Below are positions 13,872-22,988 of a stretch of DNA of 34,143 bases, piece by piece. Origin of the DNA: Candidatus Magasanikiibacteriota bacterium (GTDB lineage: Bacteria > Patescibacteriota > Patescibacteriia > Magasanikbacterales > 2-02-FULL-50-9b); contig CALRDW010000010.1 in NCBI GenBank assembly GCA_943355025.1, positions 1 to 34,143 of the forward strand. Reading direction: 5' to 3'. The notes under the pieces are model-generated. The model saw nothing but the letters and a program-made list of their open reading frames with translations, was not told the DNA's origin and searched no databases. A program made the position numbers and the translations under genes. Positions within the stretch are counted from its first letter, which is position 1, and the number at the start of each line of letters is the position of its first letter.

Positions 13872-14777
13872 TCACATCGCTCCTATCTTTGTCTCCCATT
13901 CAACCAATTTTTGGTTCTCAGGATTCACGGATTGAAGCTGCGTAAGCGCCTCTCGGGCGAGACGTTTATCGCCTGCTATTATACTGATTTCTACGAGTTG
14001 GTCAAGGACCTTTGGATTATTTGGCTCTAAATGGGCCGCTCGCTTATATGCTCCGGCTGCTTCACCAATACGGTCAATCTTTTCATAGCATTCACCTAAA
14101 TCCATCCAACGCCTTGATACCTCACTATTAATCTTCAAAGCATGTCGAAAAGCGCTCGCCGCACCCTCGAAATTTCCGAGCGCCTTACGGGCACGACCTA
14201 GAAATGCCCACCCGAGCTCGTGGGTCGTATCCAGCGTTTCAACCACATGCTGAAGCGCCTCCTCCGCCTCTTTCCAACGCTCCTGTCGAAAATATGTTTT
14301 CCCCAGACCAACATATGCACTTACATTTCTTGGATCGAGCGAAATAATCTCAACATACTTTTGCTCGGCATCCATAAAATGTTCCGCTCTGCGGAATTCG
14401 TCCGCCTCTTCGAGAAGTTTGAGCAAATAAGCGCGACGCTCGTGACGGCTCCGTCCCTTCCAAACTTTCCATTTTTGTTTCCACTCAAGATGACGGTACC
14501 GATCTGCAACATGATTCGCAAAATCTCGAAATTGCTTCTGTACTTTTTCCCAAGCCGCACCTCCTGGCTTTAATACAACGACGGCTTTTAGTCTCGCTTT
14601 TTCAAGTCCGCGAAACATGCGTTTGGCCGCAAGAGTGTGCTTGATGCTTCGCTCCTGAATGTGTGGAACCGAGGTTGCGTCGAATGCAGCGAGCTCCGAA
14701 AAATGACGTGATGCAATAAAAAAAATAACAAAAACCGCGAGTGCGAAAATTATTAGCCAAAAAATAAGAAGCGGCAT
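13872..14777 (-). CDS. Membrane-anchored TPR protein
   Basis: A 301-residue scaffold-type protein. Residues 3-22 form a single N-terminal membrane anchor, followed by a charged, Trp-rich helical region (about 50-125). The rest is tetratricopeptide repeats from about residue 128 to 285 (for example AYVGLGKTYFRQERWKEAEE and RWMDLGECYEKIDRIGEAAG, each ending in the typical Pro position). TPR arrays bind partner proteins; the partner is unknown. It starts 1 base after tpiA and closes the long minus-strand gene run. Confidence 0.85.
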   Translation of the reverse strand: MPLLIFWLIIFALAVFVIFFIASRHFSELAAFDATSVPHIQERSIKHTLAAKRMFRGLEKARLKAVVVLKPGGAAWEKVQKQFRDFANHVADRYRHLEWKQKWKVWKGRSRHERRAYLLKLLEEADEFRRAEHFMDAEQKYVEIISLDPRNVSAYVGLGKTYFRQERWKEAEEALQHVVETLDTTHELGWAFLGRARKALGNFEGAASAFRHALKINSEVSRRWMDLGECYEKIDRIGEAAGAYKRAAHLEPNNPKVLDQLVEISIIAGDKRLAREALTQLQSVNPENQKLVEWETKIGAM

Positions 14778-14778
14778 A

Positions 14779-15546
14779 CTATTTTTTACCGCTGCGATTC
14801 ATTTTCTGAATCATGGCGGCAATCGATTTAAAATTTGTTGATGCTTTTCCGACAAGCGTTCCGACTGTGTGAGGAAGTCCGATGAATGACAAAATATTTT
14901 CTGGTGATACACTTCCACCATAACAAATTTCGGTTCCGCGCGCACCAACTTCACCGTCAATGAATCGATGCATCTGGCCTGCCTCAGCTGGTTCGATTGC
15001 AATCCCTGTGCCTATAGCCCACCGCGGTTCGTACGCGACCAAGGTTGGCTGATGAGCGGCCACGAGGACCTTGTCTCCTGCGGCTTCAATAAGTTGCTCC
15101 CGAATCACCTCATATGCGCGTCCGCCGTGGCGTTCATCTTTGGTTTCTCCGACGCAGTAAATTGTTTTGAGACCGGCGTACGTTGCTGCAAGTAATTTTT
15201 TGCGTAAAAGAATATTTGTTTCAGCAAACCATTCACGTCGCTCCGAATGTCCAACGAGCACAAACGCAACACCGAGTTTTTTTAATTCTTTCGGCGAGAT
15301 TGACCCAGTGAAGGCGCCCTCGTCAGCAAAACCGCAGTCTTGCGAAGCGATCAAAATTCTAGAACGATTTTTTTTTGCACGCGCAAGAATTGCTGGCATC
15401 GCGAGCACAGGCGGTGCAACAACAACATACAAATCTGAACCCCAAGAATTTTTTTTCTCAAATCGAAGAAGTTGTTCAAATAACTGTTCGCTCTTTGCCA
15501 CAGTAAGATATTGTTTCCAATTTGCGATCAGATACTTTTTTTTCAT
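14779..15546 (-). CDS. tpiA: Triosephosphate isomerase
   Basis: Glycolytic enzyme interconverting dihydroxyacetone phosphate and glyceraldehyde 3-phosphate in the cytoplasm. The 255-residue protein has all catalytic residues: Lys11 (ANWK), His100 (VLVGHSERR) and Glu173 (AYEPRWAIGTG, loop 6). The phosphate-binding YGGSVSPEN is near the C-terminus. The ATG at 15546 overlaps the stop of the M16 peptidase gene (ATGA), which argues for this start over one 3 codons upstream. It is the only central-carbon gene in this run, surrounded by translation and envelope genes. Confidence 0.97.
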   Translation of the reverse strand: MKKKYLIANWKQYLTVAKSEQLFEQLLRFEKKNSWGSDLYVVVAPPVLAMPAILARAKKNRSRILIASQDCGFADEGAFTGSISPKELKKLGVAFVLVGHSERREWFAETNILLRKKLLAATYAGLKTIYCVGETKDERHGGRAYEVIREQLIEAAGDKVLVAAHQPTLVAYEPRWAIGTGIAIEPAEAGQMHRFIDGEVGARGTEICYGGSVSPENILSFIGLPHTVGTLVGKASTNFKSIAAMIQKMNRSGKK

Positions 15547-16841
15547 ACAAACCACGGAAGCTTTGCTGCATCCAAAAACTCTTTGGCATTCTTATATGGT
15601 CCGATTACACCGAGCTTCGCATTCTTAAAATTAATGATGCTGCGAGCAACCCGATTAACGTCGGCAGGTGTCTGATTCATGATGCGCTTAAATTTCTGCT
15701 CGGGTGTTTCAACGCGCTTCATCAATAACTTTTGTTGGCCGTAAAAATCAGCGACTCGTGCTGAATCCTCAAACTGCAGTACCATTTTCCCCGAAAGATG
15801 ATCTTTGGCCATTTGCACTTCCTCATCAGTGACGCCGTCCTTAACAAGCCGCTGCAGCTCTTCATAAATAGTCGCCATCGCTTCAGTAAGTCGTGCTTTA
15901 TCAAGCCCAGACGTGACGGTAAATGCGCCGGCGTCGCCATAATTTGTAACACCTGTTCGAATAACATAACACAAGCCTTTTCGTTCACGCACGCCGATAA
16001 ATAATCGAGAGCTCATAGAGCCGCCCAAAATAACATGTAGAAGAAGTTGCGCAGCATTCCGCTCGTCATCATAATCGAATGCAGGAAAACCAAGCACCAT
16101 GTGAACCTGATCAGTTTGTTTGAACAAAATTTTTACAGGCTCTGTCGCAGTTTTCCGCGCCGTGCCCCAGGAAAATTTCTTATAACTGAGACGTTTTGCC
16201 CCATGCATTTTCTCCGCGCCAAAATATTTTTTTATTAGGTCACGTGTATTCTTTCCAATTTTACCAGCAAGTACAAGCACTAAATGTTCTGGCGCATAAA
16301 ATCTTTTTTTATACGCAACCAGTTTTTCCAAATTCATTGTTTTAATATTGTCGGTCAAGCCACCAATTCGAAGCCCCAGTGTATTCGCCGCAAACAATTG
16401 TTCTTCAAATAATTCTTCAACTTTCATCGAAGGATTATCTTCATACATATTTAGCTCCTCAACAATCACTCCACGTTCTCGTTCAAATTCTGCAGAATCA
16501 AATTTTGATTTATATAACATGTCCGAAAGCATGTCGAGCGCGAGCTCCGTGTGTCGCCCATCAATCTTAATATAATATGCCGTGTGGTCTTTACTCGTGA
16601 ATGCATTATAGTCTGCGCCAACCGCGTCAAGCTGTTTCGACAAATCCTCTGTTGTCGGACGCTTTTCTGTTCCTTTAAACATCATGTGCTCAAGAAAATG
16701 CGACCCACCCCACAGTTCAGCTGGCTCAAAACGCGAACCAACCGCAAAATACGCAAGGCATGTTACTGCTTTGGTATCTGAACTTGGCGAAATAATAATT
16801 CGTGTGCCGTTACTCAGTTTGTATTGCTCAAGTGCGTTCAT
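15543..16841 (-). CDS. M16 family zinc peptidase (processing-peptidase-like)
   Basis: Metallopeptidase of the pitrilysin/mitochondrial-processing-peptidase family, 432 residues from the ATG at 16841. The inverted zinc motif HFLEH is at residues 48-52, and the third ligand is in VIVEELNMYEDNPS near 128. Both the active and C-terminal M16 half-domains are present (GLCYVIRTGVTNYGDAGAF near 285). No signal peptide is seen, so it is probably cytoplasmic. A TTG at 16874 would extend into glyS; the ATG, 4 bases after the glyS stop, is preferred. Substrates are unknown. Confidence 0.93.
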   Translation of the reverse strand: MNALEQYKLSNGTRIIISPSSDTKAVTCLAYFAVGSRFEPAELWGGSHFLEHMMFKGTEKRPTTEDLSKQLDAVGADYNAFTSKDHTAYYIKIDGRHTELALDMLSDMLYKSKFDSAEFERERGVIVEELNMYEDNPSMKVEELFEEQLFAANTLGLRIGGLTDNIKTMNLEKLVAYKKRFYAPEHLVLVLAGKIGKNTRDLIKKYFGAEKMHGAKRLSYKKFSWGTARKTATEPVKILFKQTDQVHMVLGFPAFDYDDERNAAQLLLHVILGGSMSSRLFIGVRERKGLCYVIRTGVTNYGDAGAFTVTSGLDKARLTEAMATIYEELQRLVKDGVTDEEVQMAKDHLSGKMVLQFEDSARVADFYGQQKLLMKRVETPEQKFKRIMNQTPADVNRVARSIINFKNAKLGVIGPYKNAKEFLDAAKLPWFV

Positions 16842-16845
16842 ATTT

Positions 16846-18243
16846 TTAGAGTAAGCGTTTCTGTATCTCTTCAATAAGTGTTGCCATTGGTACGCGGACT
16901 TGCTCCATAGAATCGCGATCGCGAATCGTTACCGCATTATCTTCGAGCGTGTCGAAATCAACGGTGACACAAAAGGGCGTTCCGATTTCGTCTTGTCGAC
17001 GATAACGTTTACCGATTGATTGTGTTTCATCATAATCGACAGCGAGATCAGCCTCACGAAGCTTCTGCGCCAACGCGCGTGCCGGCACGCTTAATTCTTC
17101 TTTTTTCGACAACGGCAGCACAGCAACCTTAATAGGCGCCAACTTGTATGGAAACCGCAAAACAACTCGCGGCTCATCATCAACAATTTCTTCAGTATAT
17201 GCATCGGTTAAAACTGCAAGCACTGTTCGCCCGACACCAACCGATGATTCGATGATATGCGGCAAATATTTTTCGCCCGAAACAGGATCTGTATAAAGTA
17301 ATTCTTGTCCTGAAAATTTTGAATGTTGCGTCAAGTCATAATTACCGCGTGCATGCACACCCTCGAGCTCTTTGAACCCAAATGGAAAATTATATTCGAT
17401 GTCGTACGCCTCTTTCGCGTAAAAAACCAAATTCTCGTGTTTGTGCCATTTTAAATTTTCTTCTTTCAAACCGATATCCAAATAATATTGCCAACGCGCA
17501 GCGCGTAATTTTTCATACTCAACCATTTCTTGATCCGGCGCCGTAAAATATTGCATCTCCATCTGTTCAAACTCACGCGTCCGAAAAACAAATTGTCGCG
17601 CGGTGATCTCATTACGAAACGCTTTACCAATTTGCGCGATACCAAACGGCACACGCTTACGCGTCGCATTTAAAACATTTGGAAAGTTTATATAAATTCC
17701 CTGACAGGTTTCACCGCGTAAATAGACAGGCTCTTTTTCCCAATCACCTGCAAAATTTCCGAGATTCGATTTTACCAAGAGGTTAAATTTTTTTGCTGCG
17801 CTGAAATTACTTTTACCGCACTTTGGACATGTAACATCCTTCATGTGCGCCGCAAATAATTCATTGATTTCGTCTTCACTCATTTTCTCATCAGCCGTAA
17901 CACCAATGTCTTCAAGAAGGTGGTCAACGCGTAGTCGCGCATGACATGATTTACATTCAGCAAGCGGGTCTGAAAAACCTCCAACGTGTCCACTCGCTTC
18001 CCACACGCGCGGGCTCGTAAAAATCGCGCTATCGAGACCGACAATGTCGTCGCGATGCCGAACCATCGCTTTCCACCACGCGGCTTTTATGTTGTTTGCA
18101 AGCTCAACACCGAGTGGTCCGTAATCATACACTGCCGCAAATCCACCATAAATTTCACTGCTAGGAAATATAAAACCGCGTCGCTTGCACAGCGAAACAA
18201 TTTTTTCCATGAGATCTGGTGGTGCTGATATTTTTTCTGACAT
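16846..18243 (-). CDS. glyS: Glycyl-tRNA synthetase, class II homodimer type
   Basis: Charges tRNA-Gly. The 465-residue length and the N-terminal RRGFIFPSSEIYGGFAAVYDYGPLG are typical of the alpha2 enzyme found in Gram-positives, archaea and eukaryotes, not the alpha2beta2 GlyQ/GlyS pair. Class II motif 2 is in FRNEITARQFVFRTREFEQ and motif 3 in SSVGVGRTVLAVL. Cys pairs CKSCH (near 98) and CPKCGK (near 138) form the family zinc site. The C-terminal anticodon-binding domain starts at about 370. It lies between frr and the M16 peptidase gene, with gaps of 12 and 4 bases. Confidence 0.96.
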   Translation of the reverse strand: MSEKISAPPDLMEKIVSLCKRRGFIFPSSEIYGGFAAVYDYGPLGVELANNIKAAWWKAMVRHRDDIVGLDSAIFTSPRVWEASGHVGGFSDPLAECKSCHARLRVDHLLEDIGVTADEKMSEDEINELFAAHMKDVTCPKCGKSNFSAAKKFNLLVKSNLGNFAGDWEKEPVYLRGETCQGIYINFPNVLNATRKRVPFGIAQIGKAFRNEITARQFVFRTREFEQMEMQYFTAPDQEMVEYEKLRAARWQYYLDIGLKEENLKWHKHENLVFYAKEAYDIEYNFPFGFKELEGVHARGNYDLTQHSKFSGQELLYTDPVSGEKYLPHIIESSVGVGRTVLAVLTDAYTEEIVDDEPRVVLRFPYKLAPIKVAVLPLSKKEELSVPARALAQKLREADLAVDYDETQSIGKRYRRQDEIGTPFCVTVDFDTLEDNAVTIRDRDSMEQVRVPMATLIEEIQKRLL

Positions 18244-18255
18244 AGTGCGGAGCTC

Positions 18256-18804
18256 TTAGATCGTCATGATGTCCCGTTCTTTTTCGTCGGAAATAATTTT
18301 TATTTTTTCGTTGAACTCTTTACTCAGAGTATCAAGATCTTCGAGCAGCGCATATCGCTGATCCTCTGGAATATCCCCTCCCTCCTCCGCCATAATAATA
18401 AGCGCGCGAACTTCTTCTCGCGCCTGACGAATTCTAATGCGAGCATCTTCTGTTTTTTGTCCAATAATTTTAACAAGTCCACGGCGATTTTCTTCCGTCA
18501 TCGCAGGAACAACAATGCGCAACAATTTACCATCGTTAACCGGATTTAATCCAAGTCCGCTCGAACGAATTCCATCTTCGATAGCTTTCATGAGCGACTT
18601 GTCCCATGGTTCAATCGCAAGCGACTTTGCGTCCGTGACCATAATCGACGCGACGCCTTTAACCGCCATAGGCGATCCATACGCATCAATAATAATATTC
18701 TCAACCATTGCTGGCGATGCGCGACCCGTACGCAATTGCGACAAATCTTGCTTCAAAAACTCAATTGATTTCATCATCTCTTCTTGTGCTGTCTCAATAT
18801 ACAT
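18256..18804 (-). CDS. frr: Ribosome recycling factor
   Basis: Splits post-termination ribosomes together with EF-G. The 182-residue protein is of normal length and shows the family features LRTGRASPAMVENI (near 24-37), GKLLRIVVPAMTEENRRGLVK (near 92-112) and a long C-terminal helix with REEVRALI. It follows the lipoprotein gene by 20 bases and precedes glyS by 12, so it is part of the long operon. In many bacteria frr follows pyrH and tsf; here it does not. Confidence 0.97.
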   Translation of the reverse strand: MYIETAQEEMMKSIEFLKQDLSQLRTGRASPAMVENIIIDAYGSPMAVKGVASIMVTDAKSLAIEPWDKSLMKAIEDGIRSSGLGLNPVNDGKLLRIVVPAMTEENRRGLVKIIGQKTEDARIRIRQAREEVRALIIMAEEGGDIPEDQRYALLEDLDTLSKEFNEKIKIISDEKERDIMTI

Positions 18805-18824
18805 ACATTCAAATCAATTTTTTA

Positions 18825-19946
18825 TCACTGCGGTGCACTCCACGCTCCAATCCACAGTAATTCAGTATCAATTCCTGCAACTTTTTCCTGCTGAACAAGA
18901 ATATTTTTAATTACACGAGCTGTTGGAACTCGTTTATTCGTCCAATTTGCACCATGGTCGTCGCTACGATAAAACGCTTTCGGCGTCCCATAAAATATAT
19001 GGTTCGGATTTGTAGGGTTGATACCAAGTGAAAGGATCTGCGTCTCTCCAGGAGCTGTTAATAAAGGCAGCGGTGTCCAGGTGTTTCCGCTATCATCTGA
19101 GCGCAAAATACCATATTTCGAGCCAACAAGCAAGCTGTCGGCCTTGCTTGGATCGAGGGCGATAACGTACACATCATTTGCTCCACGAAACTGTTTAAAG
19201 TTTGGGTTTGACCACGTTGTACCATTATCAATCGTGTGAGCGAGCCCTCCTGCCTTAAGCGCGACAAAATATTCGCCCTCTTTCTTCGGATTTGGCACAA
19301 TCGAACGCACACCTGCATTTTCAAAGCGTGTTATTTTTCGCCATGAATCCGCAGGAATATCATAATGAATCAGATTGCCATTTGTATCTCCAACAAACAA
19401 TTCCTTATCATTAAATGGATTAAATGCGATTGCCGAAAACACCGAATCAGCCAGCTCATTTGTATACACAAGATTCCATGCGCGCCCGCAATTTGTTGTA
19501 CGAATCACAAAACTTTTTCCTGTTTGCGGACCGGACAGCGGACTAATTACCGCATACACAGCGCATTCGTTTTTTGGATCAACCGTGATGCCATTCACGC
19601 GAGACGTTGTAAGAGACAGTTCGGTCGGTGTAATAGTTCGTGCGGAAAGCCAGCCATCTCCACCATCAAAACTATATAAAATACCATTGTTCATCGTGCC
19701 AACCCACAGCGAGTGTGGATGCGTGGGGTCTGCTACGAATACATTGACGTCAAGCGCCGCAAATGTTGCGGCGCTCGCGCTGCCGCCCGCAATAAAGACA
19801 TTACTTTTCTGCTGCCATGCAGTACCGCCGTCCGCCGAGCGGAGCAAACCACCATCAGGAGCCTGTGGGCCTGAAGAGCCACATCCCGCGCCAAGAAGCA
19901 CGAGTGCAACACCTATAATTGAAATTTGAGCTGTGAATGTTTTCAT
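18825..19946 (-). CDS. Lipoprotein with BNR/Asp-box beta-propeller
   Basis: Predicted membrane-attached extracytoplasmic protein, 373 residues. The N-terminus (residues 1-22) is a lipoprotein signal, LVLLGAGC, with Cys22 as lipidation site; the Gly at -3 is not ideal. The rest is a beta-propeller with repeated Asp-box motifs (for example RSDDSGNTWTPL near 285 and YRSDDHGANWTNKR near 330; YSFDGGDGWLS near 92), as in sialidase-like and YCF48/PSII-assembly-like proteins. Such folds often bind glycans or proteins, but no sialidase catalytic residues can be assigned. It starts 32 bases after the delta-prime gene. Confidence 0.82.
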   Translation of the reverse strand: MKTFTAQISIIGVALVLLGAGCGSSGPQAPDGGLLRSADGGTAWQQKSNVFIAGGSASAATFAALDVNVFVADPTHPHSLWVGTMNNGILYSFDGGDGWLSARTITPTELSLTTSRVNGITVDPKNECAVYAVISPLSGPQTGKSFVIRTTNCGRAWNLVYTNELADSVFSAIAFNPFNDKELFVGDTNGNLIHYDIPADSWRKITRFENAGVRSIVPNPKKEGEYFVALKAGGLAHTIDNGTTWSNPNFKQFRGANDVYVIALDPSKADSLLVGSKYGILRSDDSGNTWTPLPLLTAPGETQILSLGINPTNPNHIFYGTPKAFYRSDDHGANWTNKRVPTARVIKNILVQQEKVAGIDTELLWIGAWSAPQ

Positions 19947-19978
19947 AGAGCAACATCGTAAAAATTATATATAGTGTA

Positions 19979-20836
19979 TCACGAGTGTAGTTCAATCACA
20001 ATCCGCTCCATAAGTAGTCGCGGATGCATATTTTCAAACAGAAGCGGGATTGTCTCGGCAATCTTTGCGATAACCTTGTGCTGTGGAGTGTCCCGACGGA
20101 GCCATGCAAGCCACCATCCCAACATTTCGGCAATCTCCGCGCGCGCCTCAACGTGACGATCTTTTTTTCCAAATAAGTCCGCGAGAAGCAACTCCGCATC
20201 TGCCATTTTTCGAGTTTTGAGCAACGAAACGAATCGGGCATGCTCGGACTGAACGCGCGCACGGAACGTAGCGTCTTCACAAAATTTTATTGCGCGCCCC
20301 GGAGCACCTTCAGCAAATAAAACAGCGGGGCCGACGAGCGCCTCCTCAATTCCTCGTGCCCGAAGCCCCACCGCGAGCAATGCGCCCGAAACTGGAGTCA
20401 TGAGCAGGTGCGCGGCGCGCGACTGAATCGTCGGCAGCACAGTGTCTAACGAGCGCGCCAAAATAATAAAATGCAAATTTGCATTCGGCTCTTCCATTAT
20501 TTTAAGAAGTGCATTGCTCGACGCGCCATACAATTCCTGAGCGCGCTCAATTATAAATACGAGTGGGGTTCCGTGTGAAATCGCAAACAGCGAACGCAAT
20601 TCACGAATTGTTTCAACAGGAATTGCTGCACGCGGCGTTCCGGTTTTAGGATCTTCACCGGCAACAAGCGGAATAAGTTGCGCACCAGGCATTCCTGCGA
20701 CAAACTCTCGCGCAAGTGCTGTTTTGCCAACGCTCTCAGGCCCAAGAATAAGCACTGTTTGGGGAAGGCCGCGTTCTTTGAGCCGCGCAACGTGTGCGGC
20801 AGTTCGGGCACTACAAATAATTGGTGAAGACGTCAT
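19979..20836 (-). CDS. holB: DNA polymerase III delta' subunit-like ATPase
   Basis: Clamp-loader component that helps place the sliding clamp on DNA. The 285-residue protein has Walker A GPESVGKT (residues 32-39), the family region IPVETIRELRSLF (near 69-81) and the sensor/partner stretch SSNALLKIMEEPNANLHFI (near 104-122). The arginine-finger-type motif TVLPTIQSRAAH (near 132) has Ala where SRC has Cys. The zinc cysteines of DnaX are missing, so it is delta' rather than gamma/tau. ATG 20836 overlaps the stop of the glycosyltransferase (ATGA), favouring it over an ATG at 20875. Confidence 0.87.
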   Translation of the reverse strand: MTSSPIICSARTAAHVARLKERGLPQTVLILGPESVGKTALAREFVAGMPGAQLIPLVAGEDPKTGTPRAAIPVETIRELRSLFAISHGTPLVFIIERAQELYGASSNALLKIMEEPNANLHFIILARSLDTVLPTIQSRAAHLLMTPVSGALLAVGLRARGIEEALVGPAVLFAEGAPGRAIKFCEDATFRARVQSEHARFVSLLKTRKMADAELLLADLFGKKDRHVEARAEIAEMLGWWLAWLRRDTPQHKVIAKIAETIPLLFENMHPRLLMERIVIELHS

Positions 20837-21957
20837 AAAAAAGTAGGTCGCATAAGTCCGATTGTTTTTTCCCATGAAAAATCGGCGGCGCGGGCACTTC
20901 CTCGCTGAATAAGCGCGGCCCGCTCTACTGGATCTGTAAGCACTCGATCAATTGCTGCCTCCAACTCTGCTGCATCGTGCGCGAGCGCTGCGCCGTCACC
21001 TGCGACTTCAGCGGTTGAACCAGCGCGGAGCGCGACGACAGGTGCTGCATGCCAAAAAGCCTCAAGAATATTAATGCCAAAGCCCTCATACCGCGAAGCA
21101 ACAACGTATGTGGACGCCATACTGTAAAGCGCCGCACTATCATTTTCTGGAGTAAATCCAAGCTCGCGAATCCACGCGCGCGCTGGCGACGCTTCGATCT
21201 GCGCGCGAATTGCGCCATACCCAACACCTGGTTTACCTACAAGCACAAGATCAATGTCATGCCCTGTGCGTCGTAATTTTTCAAACACGCCCAGAACAAT
21301 ATCGGTACCTTTTTTATATTCAACCCGCCCTATTGTAAGCAAAAACGGTCGTGTGATCCCATATTTTAAACGAACGCGCGAAATTTCATCAGCGCCGGCA
21401 CGCACACGCACACCGCACGGCAACGCGAGTGGCGTAACAATAATTTTTTGTGCAGGAATTGAATAGCGCAGAACAAGCTGCTGTTTTGTTTCCTCAGATG
21501 GCGAAAAAATTACACGCGCGCGGCGTGCAGTTCGCCTTGTCAATATGCGTGCAAATAATCGTTCGTGCCATGAATATGCCTGCGGTAAAACATCGAACGC
21601 AATATCATGAATCGTAATAACGGTTCCGCACGGAGAAAAAAATGGCGCAACGTGCGCAGGCGCAAAAAAAACATGCTCGCCTTTTTTCCACGACGCAACC
21701 CGCCATGAAATACACAAACGGATTTGCGTCCACAAAAATTTTGGTGGCCACCGTAAAAATTTCCACCGACAATTTACAGGAAGTTCGGGAAATACTTCGG
21801 GCGCGCGGCTCCTGAGCCACTCTGGTGCATACAAAATAATCTCCGCGCCCGGAAGCGTAAGCGGCAAGTGTTCAATAATTTCGCGCGCGTACACATTTAC
21901 GCCCGTCGGCTGCACATCAAGCGCGCGCGACGCATCAATATGAATGCTCATATTCAT
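20833..21957 (-). CDS. Glycosyltransferase family 4
   Basis: GT-B fold enzyme, 374 residues, transferring a sugar from a nucleotide donor to an unknown acceptor. The N-terminal domain starts IHIDASRALDVQPTGVNVYAREI with the loop typical of GT4. The C-terminal domain has LLTIGRVEYKKGTDIVLGVFE (near 204) and the donor-binding EGFGINILEAF (near 298-308, the E-x7-E motif). The C-terminus, SWEKT, resembles mannosyltransferases. It starts one base after the mreB stop and overlaps holB. Position next to MreB, DUF4012 and a membrane GT2 suggests envelope glycan synthesis. Confidence 0.9.
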   Translation of the reverse strand: MNMSIHIDASRALDVQPTGVNVYAREIIEHLPLTLPGAEIILYAPEWLRSRAPEVFPELPVNCRWKFLRWPPKFLWTQIRLCISWRVASWKKGEHVFFAPAHVAPFFSPCGTVITIHDIAFDVLPQAYSWHERLFARILTRRTARRARVIFSPSEETKQQLVLRYSIPAQKIIVTPLALPCGVRVRAGADEISRVRLKYGITRPFLLTIGRVEYKKGTDIVLGVFEKLRRTGHDIDLVLVGKPGVGYGAIRAQIEASPARAWIRELGFTPENDSAALYSMASTYVVASRYEGFGINILEAFWHAAPVVALRAGSTAEVAGDGAALAHDAAELEAAIDRVLTDPVERAALIQRGSARAADFSWEKTIGLMRPTFL

Positions 21958-22974
21958 TTATCTTGTTGCGAGAATACTTCGCTTATACGCATCAAGATTT
22001 TCAAGCGCGATTCCCGTGCCTTTGACTACACAGAGCAGAGCGTCTTCGGCAACATGCGCCGGAACGCCGGTTGATTCCGTAAGTAAAATATCAAGGTTCC
22101 GAAGCAAACTCGATCCGCCTGACAAAACCATTCCCTTTTCCATAACATCCGCAGACAATTCTGGCGGTGTTTTATACAGCACATCTTTAACAGCCTGAAC
22201 CAGTCCTTCAAGTTCGTGCTGAATCGCGTCCGTCACGTCGTCAGACGTCACAGTTAAAATGCGCGGGAGTCCGCTAATCATGTCACGACCCTTAATCTCA
22301 ATCGACAACTTACTTTCCAAATACATAGCCGAACCAACTTCAATTTTTATTTCCTCAGCTGTTCGTTCACCAATCGCGAGTCCATATTTACGGCGAATGT
22401 ACTCAGCGATCGCCGCATCAAACTTATTTCCACCAATACGAACTGAACCGCTCGACACGATGCCTCCAAGCGAAATCACCGCGATTTCAGCAGTACCGCC
22501 ACCAATATTTACAATCATGTTACCGCTTGCGGAACCAATTGGAATGTCCGCCCCGATTGCAGCAACAATCGGTTCTTTAATAATGTACGCCGCTTTTGCG
22601 CCTGCTGCGAGTGTTGCGTCGACTACTGCACGACGTTCTGTTGACGTGATACCGCCGGGAACTGAAACCATAACTTCTGGACGAAACAATCGAACGCCGC
22701 CGACTGATTTATTAATAAAATATCGAAGCATAGCTTCAGTAACACGATAATCTGCGATCACGCCGTCCTTGAGCGGCCGAAGTGCAACAATCGTATCCGG
22801 CGTGCGCCCGAGCATGTCTTTTGCCTCTTTGCCAACCGCCAAAACTTTTTTATCTGTTTTTGAAATTGCAACAACAGACGGCTCATTAATAATGATACCG
22901 CGCTTTGGCACGTATACAAGCACGTTCGTTGTGCCCAAATCAATCCCGATCCTCGGAGTCATCAAGAATCCCAT
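21958..22974 (-). CDS. mreB: Rod shape-determining protein MreB
   Basis: Actin-like ATPase that forms membrane-bound filaments guiding cell-wall synthesis. The 338-residue protein shows phosphate 1 IGIDLGTTNVLVYV (near 9-22), MVSVPGGITSTERRAV (near 102), phosphate 2 NMIVNIGGGTAEIAVISLGG (near 151) and the adenosine motif MVLSGGSSLLRNLD (near 287-300). The start may be this ATG or the one 4 codons later. MreC, MreD and RodA are not adjacent; instead a DUF4012 protein lies upstream by 14 bases and a glycosyltransferase follows. Confidence 0.96.
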   Translation of the reverse strand: MGFLMTPRIGIDLGTTNVLVYVPKRGIIINEPSVVAISKTDKKVLAVGKEAKDMLGRTPDTIVALRPLKDGVIADYRVTEAMLRYFINKSVGGVRLFRPEVMVSVPGGITSTERRAVVDATLAAGAKAAYIIKEPIVAAIGADIPIGSASGNMIVNIGGGTAEIAVISLGGIVSSGSVRIGGNKFDAAIAEYIRRKYGLAIGERTAEEIKIEVGSAMYLESKLSIEIKGRDMISGLPRILTVTSDDVTDAIQHELEGLVQAVKDVLYKTPPELSADVMEKGMVLSGGSSLLRNLDILLTESTGVPAHVAEDALLCVVKGTGIALENLDAYKRSILATR

Positions 22975-22988
22975 ACGTATAAACCGAG

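Noticed and set aside
13726-14030. Open frames across the repeat patch and the TPR gene end
   Set aside because: They read through palindromic repeats and antisense to the TPR gene, and resemble no protein.
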